Assembly (NCBI GenBank): GCA_018400715.1
Contig: JAGYME010000014.1
Location: 1 to 35,914, forward strand
Source of the DNA: Candidatus Bipolaricaulota bacterium
GTDB taxonomy: Bacteria > Bipolaricaulota > Bipolaricaulia > M55B111
Length of the DNA stretch: 35,914 nt
Direction of reading: 5' to 3'
This document shows positions 1 to 7,421 of the stretch, piece after piece (position 1 is the first letter of the stretch; each line of letters begins with the position of its first letter). The position numbers and the translations under genes were made by a program. The notes beneath the pieces are model-generated. The model ran no database searches. It saw only the letters and a program-made list of their open reading frames with translations, and had not been told where the DNA came from.

Positions 1-1078
1 CGTCGGACTTGTGCATCTCCGTCTGCAGAATGCCTGCCATGATGTCTGCGCCGATATAACCGGCAAGTGAAGGCAATAGCGTAACTTTACCACCAGGGTT
101 GATGTTGACGCCCAGTTCCTTTGCGCGGAAGGATTGGCTGCGGGTAAAGGAAGGTATATAGGGTGACTGATCTAGGTGTGTCGGGTCCACACCGGTGAGG
201 AGGTGCAGCATAATCGTGTTTCCCACGAAAGTCGCCTTATAGATGTCCTCTCGATCTACCATTTCCTCCTCGAGGAATTGATCTACTAGTTTGTTAACCG
301 CCTCGAGGACAACTTCTTGCATTCGCTCGAGCCCGTCCTCGTGATCACGGACGTACTTGATCCTGGTAACAACGTCCGCGCCAAACTTCCCCTGTGGGTT
401 CTCCTGCGAGTTTACGTCCAACGTCCGTCCAGTAGCTAGGTCCATTCCGTAACCGGCAACCGTCGTCGTACCGATATCAAACGCCATCCCGTAGAGCTCG
501 TACTGTTTGTCGCCGGGGTCGACCGATAATATCCTCTTTTCCTGGGTATCAACCGTCGCCGTGACCTTGTAGTCGGCATCGCGGACGACACCCGGCAGGT
601 CAGTCAGTTCGTCGAGGTAGAACCTGTATTCGCTCCCCACCTCATCCACAATCCTCCCCGCGTCTGCCCGTTGATCGTCTCTGCCGGGTGAGTTGAGCTC
701 AAAGTACCTGCGCTCAATTAGACAGTCGGGCTCTACGTTAACGATTTGCTTGTCGAGCTCGGCCTTCGCTGTTGCTTCTTTGGCCTTGCCTTTAGCCCAG
801 TGGGGAATCTCGACAACTAGGTCTTGCGACACATCTATCCTGCAGGAAAGACGCATGCCATTCTTTAGTTCTTCTTCAGTAAAAACCTCTCTGTCCGCCT
901 CGGTTGGAGTTACGCTTCCTCGGATAACTCGAACTCTGCACTTGCCACACAGTCCCATTCCGCCACAGAGGCTGGGTAGTTCGTAGTCGGAGCTGTTAAG
1001 AAGTTCAAGCAGGTTTTCTCCAGACTTAACCTCCATCTCGTTATCGTCGTTCGTAACAGTAATTACGTGCTTGCCCAT
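1..1078 (-). CDS. 2Fe-2S ferredoxin / ASKHA (DUF4445, RACo-like) protein, 3' end cut by window
   Basis: The C-terminus lies outside the window, so about 359 residues are visible. The N-terminus is a plant-type [2Fe-2S] domain with Cys38-x5-Cys44-x2-Cys47 and a fourth Cys at 79. After a linker comes an actin/Hsp70-like ATPase start, AFDIGTTTVAGYG, and then FVGNTIMLHLLTGVDP, the pattern of DUF4445 proteins. Characterised members (RACo, RamA) use ATP and an electron to reactivate corrinoid proteins in Wood-Ljungdahl or methyltransferase pathways. That role here is inference, because no corrinoid protein is visible. The ATG at 1078 is preceded by AAGGAG at good spacing. It lies 46 bp after yqeG and may be cotranscribed. 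Other DUF4445 proteins have no known function. Confidence 0.85.
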   Translation of the reverse strand, partial: MGKHVITVTNDDNEMEVKSGENLLELLNSSDYELPSLCGGMGLCGKCRVRVIRGSVTPTEADREVFTEEELKNGMRLSCRIDVSQDLVVEIPHWAKGKAKEATAKAELDKQIVNVEPDCLIERRYFELNSPGRDDQRADAGRIVDEVGSEYRFYLDELTDLPGVVRDADYKVTATVDTQEKRILSVDPGDKQYELYGMAFDIGTTTVAGYGMDLATGRTLDVNSQENPQGKFGADVVTRIKYVRDHEDGLERMQEVVLEAVNKLVDQFLEEEMVDREDIYKATFVGNTIMLHLLTGVDPTHLDQSPYIPSFTRSQSFRAKELGVNINPGGKVTLLPSLAGYIGADIMAGILQTEMHKSD

Positions 1079-1124
1079 AATACTGATGCTCCTTTGTGTA
1101 GACTTGGTTATCTTTAGCTCTTAG

Positions 1125-1661
1125 TCAATATTTAAATCTCTTTATTATTCTAAAAAGGTCCCTCAGAGAAAACAATAGGTCTTCGATCAACCTGTTCACC
1201 GCAGTAAAGCTAAATTCCCTGCCCCGCTCGATCGGCTCTACCCTTATAGAATACAAACCCGCGCGGTTCGCTCCCAGCACGTCCGTCAGCAGTTGGTCGC
1301 CGACCATTACCGCCCGTGATGGCTCTACTTCCATTCTATCTAACAGGCTGAAGAAGTTTTTTCGCCGGGGCTTTTGCGCGTTAAATTGACAGGGATAGGG
1401 AAGGCTCTCGACAAAGGACTTTACCTTTTTTTTCTTGCTGTTGGTGAGGATTCCGACCTTAAACCCTAGGCCGACGATCTCGTCCAGGAGGCCTATTACC
1501 TTCTCGCTTAAATCATCCTCTCCCCACCTGGCTATCGTGTTGTCCAGGTCAAACAGGACCGCTTCTTTTTCTGATTCTTGAAGGGACCCGTAGTCCACCT
1601 CGAAGATCGAGGAAGCCTCCTCGTCCGGGAAGAATGCCCACGGGACTAGTCTACGAGTCAT
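1125..1661 (-). CDS. yqeG: YqeG-family HAD phosphatase (HAD IIIA)
   Basis: The 178-residue protein has the HAD signatures in order: motif I FDLDNT with Asp38 and Asp40, motif II LTNS, a Lys in the QKPRR segment, and motif IV VGDQLLTDV. No cap domain is inserted, which fits the short YqeG/GEP4-like phosphatases. The mitochondrial relative GEP4 dephosphorylates phosphatidylglycerophosphate; the bacterial substrate is generally unassigned, so only a phosphohydrolase activity is claimed. The start overlaps the end of the DUF4911 gene by 11 bp and has a GAGGGTG site upstream, indicating translational coupling. The C-terminus is basic and hydrophobic, which could favour membrane association. Confidence 0.88.
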   Translation of the reverse strand: MTRRLVPWAFFPDEEASSIFEVDYGSLQESEKEAVLFDLDNTIARWGEDDLSEKVIGLLDEIVGLGFKVGILTNSKKKKVKSFVESLPYPCQFNAQKPRRKNFFSLLDRMEVEPSRAVMVGDQLLTDVLGANRAGLYSIRVEPIERGREFSFTAVNRLIEDLLFSLRDLFRIIKRFKY

Positions 1662-1947
1662 GGACTACACCCTCGACGTTTATCTCGCCAATGTAGATAT
1701 ATCTTCTTAGTTCTCGAATCCTCGCCACGGTAAAACCAACCAGGCCAGGTGAGGTATAGAGCAAGAAATGTTGATTACCGTCTACAACTCGATACTCACG
1801 CCTGACGTTGGCGATCCCGTCGTACCCGTCGATGACGGCGTCCAAAAAATGTACGTCCTCCTCGTCGATCTCCACGTGCAGGATAAGAGAATCTTCCGGG
1901 GGAGGGGGCACCTCCCCCAGGAAGTCGTTTAGACTTTCTCTGTTCAT
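1651..1947 (-). CDS. DUF4911-like small protein
   Basis: A 98-residue protein without signal peptide or membrane segment. The core, IDEEDVHFLDAVIDGYDGIA followed by a Tyr/Val-rich strand and a TSPGLVGFTVARIRELRR segment, matches my memory of DUF4911, a small family of unknown function in anaerobic Firmicutes and relatives. No catalytic residues are evident. It starts 6 bp after the stop of the PPIase-TPR gene, with a modest AAGGA site that lies around that stop. It overlaps yqeG by 11 bp, so the three genes are almost certainly one transcript. Function unknown; the family assignment is by pattern only. Confidence 0.65.
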   Translation of the reverse strand: MNRESLNDFLGEVPPPPEDSLILHVEIDEEDVHFLDAVIDGYDGIANVRREYRVVDGNQHFLLYTSPGLVGFTVARIRELRRYIYIGEINVEGVVHDS

Positions 1948-1953
1948 TAAGGG

Positions 1954-4413
1954 TTATCCTTCCGAACTGGACCCTCCTACTTCAGTTAGAAGTTCTTCCA
2001 CCCTGTCCTTCTTGTACTCGGGGTCCAGGTCCGTTAGTCGGTTTAATTTTTCCTCTGCGCCGGACTGGTTTCCCTGGTTGATATTTATTTCCGCGATCCT
2101 CAACAACGCCTCTTTACCCGTCTCGGTCAGGTCATCCTCGCCGTTCTTCTCCTCGTCGGCGCCCAACAGGCCCTCGTAAAAGGGCAGTTTCTGAACGTCA
2201 GTCTCCGCCAGCCCGAGGCCTTGCTGGTAGTACTCCTCCGCCTCGTTGTACTCCGTCTTCTTCATGTAAGAATCGCCCAGCCCGCGGTAAGCCTCTCGCT
2301 TCTCCGCGGCGTTATCGGTCTCCGCGAGTATCCTGTTGTACTGCTCAATTGCTGAATCGTATACGTGCTCGTCGCGGTAGGCTCTGGCCAGAGTAAACCT
2401 CGTCTCAACGTCGTCAGGCTGGGACTTCACGACCTTCTTGGCCAGGTCGATGACGAGGCCACTTTCCTGCGTCCTTGCCAGACCATCGCGGTAGTTCTCG
2501 AGAGCCATCTCCCGCATATCCTTTTCCGTGTAGACGTCTCCCAGGCCAAGGTATGCCTCGGCGTTATAGGGGTCGGTAGACAGGACGTTATCGAACTCCT
2601 TCTGCGCTTTGTCCAGCTCCCCGTTTTTCATGTACGCCCGCCCCAAGCTTACGCCAGTCTCGGCATCAGCACGCACCGCCAGGGCGTCGTTGTAATATTC
2701 GATGGCTTCTTCCAAGTTACCTTCGTCTCTGTACAGATCACCAAGGCCCTTCTTCGCTTCAAAGTTTCCCGGGTCTGCTTCGAGGGACCTCTTGTACGTC
2801 TCCTCCGCCTTGTCAAAATCATCCCCCTTTCTGTAGGTCGAGGCGAGCTTGTTGAGGACGCTGACGTTGTCACCCGCCAATTCCAGGACCTTTTCGTATT
2901 GCTCAACAGCTTTCTCGTAGTTTCTTAGCTTGACGAGGACGTCCCCGTATTTTATGTAGGCGGCCACGTAGTCGTCCCTCGCCTCAACTGCCTCCTTAAA
3001 GTTGCTTAGTGCCTGATTATACTTATTTTGCTGGAGCTGCGCCTCACCAAGGTAGTAGTTCGCCTCGGCGTTGTTTGGGGCAAGGGAGAGGACCCTGTTC
3101 AACAGATCAACGTCGTTACTCCCTATGCTCCTCACGACCTCCATGTAATTGTCCACGGCCTTGTCTCTGTAGTCAGATATCTTCTGTTCGAGGTCTTTCT
3201 TCTCCTCTTCGGAGGCGTTGTCTAACTGACTATCCAGTTCACTAGCCTGTGATTGGTACAGCCTACCAACGTAGTAGGGCAGATACGAATAGTCCCCGGG
3301 ATGCGTTTCCTCAAGGTTCTGATAAGCGCTTAAGCCTTGCTCAAACCCGTCCGCCTGTACCGTTCGAAAAGCTTTCACCAGTGGGAGTTGTATTTGAATA
3401 TCGGCGCTCTCATTTACCTCGTTGTACCATTCTTCGTATTTCTCGTCCTCCTTCTGCGATACGTAGTCGCTCCTTACCTGGTCCTTTATCTCTCCCAGAG
3501 GTGGCACGACCTTCTCCTGCTTATCGTCTACGCGTAATATCTCCCATCCATTATTCGTTTCCACTGGACCGCCAACTTCGCCCTTCTCGAGCGAGAAAGC
3601 CAATTCCTCGACCGCGGGGCTCTTCTGACCCCGTTCAAACCAGCCCATGTCGACGTTCTCCTGGTCCGCGGCGTAATCGTCGAATGACTCCGAGCCCGTC
3701 TGGACCGCATCGAGTACGGTAGTCGCTTTCGTCTGGGTGTCATACACGAGGTGGCTGGCCCGGACCCTCGAGGGAGACTGTACGTACGTGTCGATGTTTT
3801 CCTGATAGTAGGTCTCTAATTCCTCGTCCGTCGGGTCTATTTCTCCGGTGACCTCGCTACGGAGCTGTTCCTGTTTTAACTGTGACTCTATATTGGTCTT
3901 TACGGTTTCTTGAAATTCATCATAGGTCCTCCCCTGGGCGGAGAGGGCGCTCTTTAATTGCTCCAGGTTCCAGTTCTGCTGCTCTAATAGCGAGTTTAGC
4001 TCCTTATCGTACCTAGAGTTAACCTCTTCCTGGCTGGGGTTTATACCTCTGTTGTTTGCTTCCTGGGTTATGAGAGTCTGGCGGATGAGCGTGTCCATCG
4101 CCTGAGATTTTAACCGCAGTTCATAATAATTACCGCTGATCCCCTCCAGTAGTTCGTTAAAGTCCTGGCCAAACTGGCTGTAAAGAGACTCCTGCTGAGC
4201 GATTATGTTGTCGTAGAGGTTCTGGAACGTCTCTTCGTAAACTTCCTCGCCGTTTACCATCAGGGCAACGCTATTGGTCGCCTCGCTTCCGCCGGAAGAG
4301 CCGCCCGAGGGGGTCAGGTACCGAAAAGCAACGAGTCCCACGCCGCCCAAAAAGAAACCAATAACCATAATCCAAATAATTACTTCTTTATAGCGATCAA
4401 AGAACCTATTCAC
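1954..4413 (-). CDS. Membrane-anchored SurA/PpiD-like peptidyl-prolyl isomerase fused to TPR repeats
   Basis: An 819-residue protein predicted to face the periplasm. Residues 11-31 form one transmembrane anchor after a short basic N-terminus. Residues ~48-195 are a SurA_N/PpiD-type helical chaperone region (VNGEEVYEETFQNLY). Residues ~214-297 are one parvulin domain (RASHLVYDTQ, MGWFERGQ, GGPVETNNGWEILRVDD). From ~350 to ~810 run about a dozen TPR-like helical repeats with the usual Gly/Tyr/Ala pattern (LGDVYTEKDMREMALENY). Role by family: folding or escorting exported proteins, probably outer-membrane clients, with TPRs as a docking surface. The GTG start has AGGTGA upstream. The C-terminus is strongly acidic and Gly/Ser-ended. 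PpiD proper is around 620 residues and lacks this TPR array. Confidence 0.85.
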   Translation of the reverse strand: MNRFFDRYKEVIIWIMVIGFFLGGVGLVAFRYLTPSGGSSGGSEATNSVALMVNGEEVYEETFQNLYDNIIAQQESLYSQFGQDFNELLEGISGNYYELRLKSQAMDTLIRQTLITQEANNRGINPSQEEVNSRYDKELNSLLEQQNWNLEQLKSALSAQGRTYDEFQETVKTNIESQLKQEQLRSEVTGEIDPTDEELETYYQENIDTYVQSPSRVRASHLVYDTQTKATTVLDAVQTGSESFDDYAADQENVDMGWFERGQKSPAVEELAFSLEKGEVGGPVETNNGWEILRVDDKQEKVVPPLGEIKDQVRSDYVSQKEDEKYEEWYNEVNESADIQIQLPLVKAFRTVQADGFEQGLSAYQNLEETHPGDYSYLPYYVGRLYQSQASELDSQLDNASEEEKKDLEQKISDYRDKAVDNYMEVVRSIGSNDVDLLNRVLSLAPNNAEANYYLGEAQLQQNKYNQALSNFKEAVEARDDYVAAYIKYGDVLVKLRNYEKAVEQYEKVLELAGDNVSVLNKLASTYRKGDDFDKAEETYKRSLEADPGNFEAKKGLGDLYRDEGNLEEAIEYYNDALAVRADAETGVSLGRAYMKNGELDKAQKEFDNVLSTDPYNAEAYLGLGDVYTEKDMREMALENYRDGLARTQESGLVIDLAKKVVKSQPDDVETRFTLARAYRDEHVYDSAIEQYNRILAETDNAAEKREAYRGLGDSYMKKTEYNEAEEYYQQGLGLAETDVQKLPFYEGLLGADEEKNGEDDLTETGKEALLRIAEININQGNQSGAEEKLNRLTDLDPEYKKDRVEELLTEVGGSSSEG

Positions 4414-4458
4414 TATTTCACCTCTCGAATTTTATCTTGTACGTTAACCTGCACACCT

Positions 4459-4713
4459 CTATTTCCGCTCGTCCTTCTCGCCATCACTCTCCTCGATAAA
4501 CCGGCTGAGGGTCCGATAGACGCTCCACAGCCCTGATGCTATCCCGATCACGAGAAAGACGAGCTTAAACAGAAAATCCGTCCCAACTGCCTTGTCGATC
4601 CAGTAACCGATTCCCACTGAAATCAGGACGGAAAAGACAAATGTAAACCCTATCTGCCCCACTCGACCAAACGTAGATAGGGCGGACCTCCAGTCATTAT
4701 CGTTTTCGGACAT
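4459..4713 (-). CDS. atpZ: AtpZ/AtpI-family small membrane protein
   Basis: An 84-residue protein with two hydrophobic helices (about 21-43 and 48-68). Between them is GIGYWIDKAVGTD, the usual hairpin of AtpZ/AtpI proteins, which accompany F1Fo ATP synthase and are thought to help c-ring assembly or Mg2+/Ca2+ supply. The chosen ATG at 4713 has AGGTGA seven nt upstream. The reading frame stays open further upstream, but that part overlaps spoVS in another frame and encodes only Lys/Arg-rich shadow sequence. No other atp gene is in the window, so its partner operon is elsewhere. The gene starts 16 bp after spoVS. Both ends of the protein are charged. Confidence 0.78.
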   Translation of the reverse strand: MSENDNDWRSALSTFGRVGQIGFTFVFSVLISVGIGYWIDKAVGTDFLFKLVFLVIGIASGLWSVYRTLSRFIEESDGEKDERK

Positions 4714-4729
4714 GGAGTCACCTGGCTCG

Positions 4730-5146
4730 CTAAATATCCAGGATATCCGAATCGTCTTCCTCTTCCTCCAGGTCGGAACCGAGTGAAGATTCCTCTGGTT
4801 CCTCGGGCTCCGCCTCCTCTTCGATTTTTTCTTCCTTTTCCTCTTCCTCTTCTTCTTGGCTCTCTTTTTTGGCAACGAAAGGAAGCAACGTCTTGACCTC
4901 AAGGCGCATTGCCGTCTTGTTCTCGTGGTCGATTTCCACGTCAACAAATGACGGGATGAATATTAAGTCAACGCCGCTCGGTGCCATGTACCCCCTTGCG
5001 ATAATCACCGCCTTAACGGCCTGGTTAACGGCCTTGGGGCCGATTGCCTGTAGTTCAGCAATACCCTCTTCTCTCACCGTATTCGCCAACGCCCCAGCGG
5101 TTGCCGACGGGTCAGACGTCGAAGAAACTTTTAGTATTTCAGCCAA
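4730..5146 (-). CDS. spoVS: SpoVS-family protein with long acidic tail
   Basis: Residues 1 to ~92 match SpoVS closely (EILKVSSTSDP, AIGPKAVNQAVKAVIIARGY, APSGVDLIFIPSF). SpoVS is a small Alba-like, putatively nucleic-acid-binding protein that affects septation and sporulation in Bacillus but also occurs in non-sporulating phyla. Residues ~96-138 are an added tail made almost entirely of Glu, Asp and Ser, absent from the usual ~86-residue family. The start is set at TTG 5146: an in-frame GTG at 5155 lies inside the GGGAGGTG ribosome-binding site, and TTG gives the family N-terminus MAEILKVS. It follows rny by 57 bp, and in Bacillus spoVS also sits close to rny. Confidence 0.9.
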   Translation of the reverse strand: MAEILKVSSTSDPSATAGALANTVREEGIAELQAIGPKAVNQAVKAVIIARGYMAPSGVDLIFIPSFVDVEIDHENKTAMRLEVKTLLPFVAKKESQEEEEEEKEEKIEEEAEPEEPEESSLGSDLEEEEDDSDILDI

Positions 5147-5203
5147 AATCCACACCTCCCTGGATTTTACCTGGTTCCGCCGTGGTAACAGTATCAGAAT
5201 GCT

Positions 5204-6730
5204 CTATTGTGCGGCCTCGACAAATTGTGCCTTTCTGATTACGTTGATCTTAACCTCGCCGGGATAGTCGAGGTCTCTCTCGACCTCCCTGGCAAGGTCG
5301 TAGGCAAGCTTGCTTGCCATGTTATCGTTGACCTTATCAGGAGCAACAATAACTCGTATCTCGCGTCCGGCCTGGAAGGCGTTCGCCTTTTTCACGCCGT
5401 CAAACGAGTGCGCTATCTTTTCGAGATTTTCTAACCTCTCTATGTACCGCTCGTACGTTTCATGACGGGCACCAGGACGCGTCGCCGATAGCGTATCTGC
5501 CGTCTGTATTAAGATCGGCAGCAGCGATTTGGGTTCGGCCTCCTCGTGGTGGGCGGCAATTGCATTCACTATCAGTTCGTTCTCACCGTATCTGCGTGCC
5601 AGCTCTGCCCCGATCTCGGCGTGCGTGCCGCTTACCTCATGATCTACTGCCTTACCAATATCGTGCAGCAGACCTGCTCTTCGCGCCATTTTCTCGGACA
5701 GTTGGAGCTCACCAGCTATCATCCCCGCGATGAAACTTACCTCTAGTGAGTGCCGGAGCAGGTTTTGGCCATAACTGCTTCTGAAGTTCAACTTACCAAC
5801 CAGAGGAACAAGTTTCGGAGACAGATCAACCCCCGTATCCAGCGCGGCGTTCTGCCCGGCTTCCTTGATCTTGTTTATCATCTTGTCGCGGGCCTTCTTC
5901 ACCTTGTCCTCGATCTGGACCGGGTGGATTCGCCCATCCTCGACAAGCATTTCCATTGCGATCTTCGCTATCTCTCGCCTTACGGGATGAAAAGAAGAGA
6001 GAACGACCATCTCCGGAGTGTCATCAACTAGCACTTCCACCCCGGTCAGGGCCTCGAAGGTCTTTATGTTTCTTCCGTTACGCCCGATAACCCTTCCCTT
6101 GAAGTCATCGGAGGGGAGGGAAACAGATGCCACCGTATTCCCCTCGGCCTGCTCAGCGGCGTACCTTTGCATCGCCGTGGCGAGGATCTGACGGGACTTG
6201 GCCTCCGCTTTTTCCTCCGCTCGATTCTTTATCTCGTTGACCTTGCGGGCGAAGTACCTCTCCGATTCCTTCTTCATCTGCTTCATCAACTTATTCCTGG
6301 CTTCTTCTGCGGAGAGGCCGGCAACTTCTTCCAGGTACTGCTGTTCCTGTTTGATTAACTCTTTCCCTTTCTTCTTGAGCTCCAGTATCTCTTCCTGGTC
6401 TTCCTTCAGGGAATCCTCGACCTTTTCCAGTTGGTTACTCTTCTTGGAAAGGCGATCGGTCTTACGCCTTAACCTCTGTTCCTGACGGTCGAGTTCCTTC
6501 TCTTTTTCCTTGAACTTCGCCTCAAGCCGGTCCCTTTCCTCCTGAATTTTTTGCTGACCTTCGAGAATTTTCTCCTTCTTTATGTTCTCGCCGGTCTTTC
6601 GTGCTCTGTCTATGATTCCTGCCGCTTCCTCTGCTTTGAGGGCGACCTTCTTCTTGTACTGCTCTCTTCCCACTAGGAAACCTATTCCCAGAGCTACTAT
6701 TCCGATTACCACCATATATATCGTAAGCAT
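5204..6730 (-). CDS. rny: Ribonuclease Y
   Basis: A 508-residue membrane-anchored endoribonuclease that starts mRNA decay. In order: an N-terminal transmembrane helix (residues ~1-21), a long charged coiled coil (~30-190), a KH domain around 200-262 with the RNA-binding loop GRVIGRNGRNIK, and an HD domain with LLHDIGKAVDHE plus a downstream AHHEE. The C-terminus ends with the conserved GREIRVIV and YPGEVKINVIR blocks. Length is typical (about 510-520). The ATG at 6730 is preferred over GTG 6739 because AAGGAG ends seven to eight nt before it. It lies between a gene of unknown function and spoVS on the same strand. Confidence 0.97.
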   Translation of the reverse strand: MLTIYMVVIGIVALGIGFLVGREQYKKKVALKAEEAAGIIDRARKTGENIKKEKILEGQQKIQEERDRLEAKFKEKEKELDRQEQRLRRKTDRLSKKSNQLEKVEDSLKEDQEEILELKKKGKELIKQEQQYLEEVAGLSAEEARNKLMKQMKKESERYFARKVNEIKNRAEEKAEAKSRQILATAMQRYAAEQAEGNTVASVSLPSDDFKGRVIGRNGRNIKTFEALTGVEVLVDDTPEMVVLSSFHPVRREIAKIAMEMLVEDGRIHPVQIEDKVKKARDKMINKIKEAGQNAALDTGVDLSPKLVPLVGKLNFRSSYGQNLLRHSLEVSFIAGMIAGELQLSEKMARRAGLLHDIGKAVDHEVSGTHAEIGAELARRYGENELIVNAIAAHHEEAEPKSLLPILIQTADTLSATRPGARHETYERYIERLENLEKIAHSFDGVKKANAFQAGREIRVIVAPDKVNDNMASKLAYDLAREVERDLDYPGEVKINVIRKAQFVEAAQ

Positions 6731-6762
6731 TTTCTCCACTCCTTGAGCTCATCCAGCGGGGC

Positions 6763-7383
6763 TTAGTTATAATCATAGGATCCTCCCAGGTAGTCCCTAG
6801 TCTCTACGAATACTTCCCGATAATCCTCGATCCAGGTAGGTAGATCGGTAAAGAACAACCTCGTGAGTAACCTTTCATTTTCCTCGGATCGCTCTAAAGC
6901 CCCTTCCATTTCAGCAAGAAACATCCTACTCTCGTCGATAAATTTTGGGAACGCTCGACCGTTGTAGACCGGATTGCCCTCCCTGATATTTGCAAGGTTG
7001 TCAAGCGCCAGGCTCAACCACACGAACCCTTCAAATACCTGTTCCAGTTCTCTAATCTCTACTTCAGAAAGAATATTCCCATCCATAGGGTAGTCTATCC
7101 CCTCGCGCCAGTCCTCTAGATCTTCGAGGTACGAGAGAGCTTGATTGACCATACTACCCCGCAACTCACCCGTATATTCGGTCAAAAGCTCGATCTCCTT
7201 ACCGTCTATCTTACTTGTTAATTGATTTTCCAGTTCGTTTTGACTAAGAAAAGACCCATTGATCTTTATTCCCACCAGTACCCTATCGGTCTCCTCCAAC
7301 TCCTCCCTCACTTCTTTTACCAGGGACCTGATAGAATGACTGTCGCCAACCTCTACCTTTTCGCCATCTAATTTAACGCTCAT
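6763..7383 (-). CDS. Conserved-looking hypothetical protein, 206 aa
   Basis: Not recognised as a named family. The first ~70 residues (MSVKLDGEKVEVGDSHSIRS, then RVLVGIKINGSFLS and KEIELLTEY) have the strand/helix rhythm of a small beta-grasp-like fold. The rest is helical and acidic with several Trp/Phe residues. No signal peptide, membrane segment or Cys is present. The ATG lies 12 bp after the exporter's stop, which is in the same frame, so no upstream start is possible. There is no Shine-Dalgarno sequence before it. A promoter-like pair ends just upstream (see 7393-7421). Position between an exporter and rny gives no clear functional hint. Confidence 0.75.
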   Translation of the reverse strand: MSVKLDGEKVEVGDSHSIRSLVKEVREELEETDRVLVGIKINGSFLSQNELENQLTSKIDGKEIELLTEYTGELRGSMVNQALSYLEDLEDWREGIDYPMDGNILSEVEIRELEQVFEGFVWLSLALDNLANIREGNPVYNGRAFPKFIDESRMFLAEMEGALERSEENERLLTRLFFTDLPTWIEDYREVFVETRDYLGGSYDYN

Positions 7384-7392
7384 CGTGTGGCA

Positions 7393-7421
7393 ATTTTATT
7401 TCTCATCACCGTTAAATGCAA
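7393..7421 (-). promoter_or_regulatory. Possible internal promoter for the 206-aa gene, leaderless
   Basis: Minus strand, inside the exporter's 3' end: -35 TTGCAT (7421-7416), 17-bp spacer, -10 TAAAAT (7398-7393), which includes the exporter's TAA. Start point near A7386, three nt before the ATG at 7383. The gene has no Shine-Dalgarno sequence, which makes this pair more credible. Confidence 0.4.

Noticed and set aside
1808..2928. Plus-strand open frames opposite DUF4911 and the TPR region
   Set aside because: Antisense to well-supported genes, no ribosome-binding sites, low-complexity translations caused by repeated TPR codons.
4714..4947. Upstream extension of the atpZ reading frame
   Set aside because: The extension is Lys/Arg-rich out-of-frame reading of the SpoVS acidic tail; the ATG at 4713 has a good ribosome-binding site and gives the family length.
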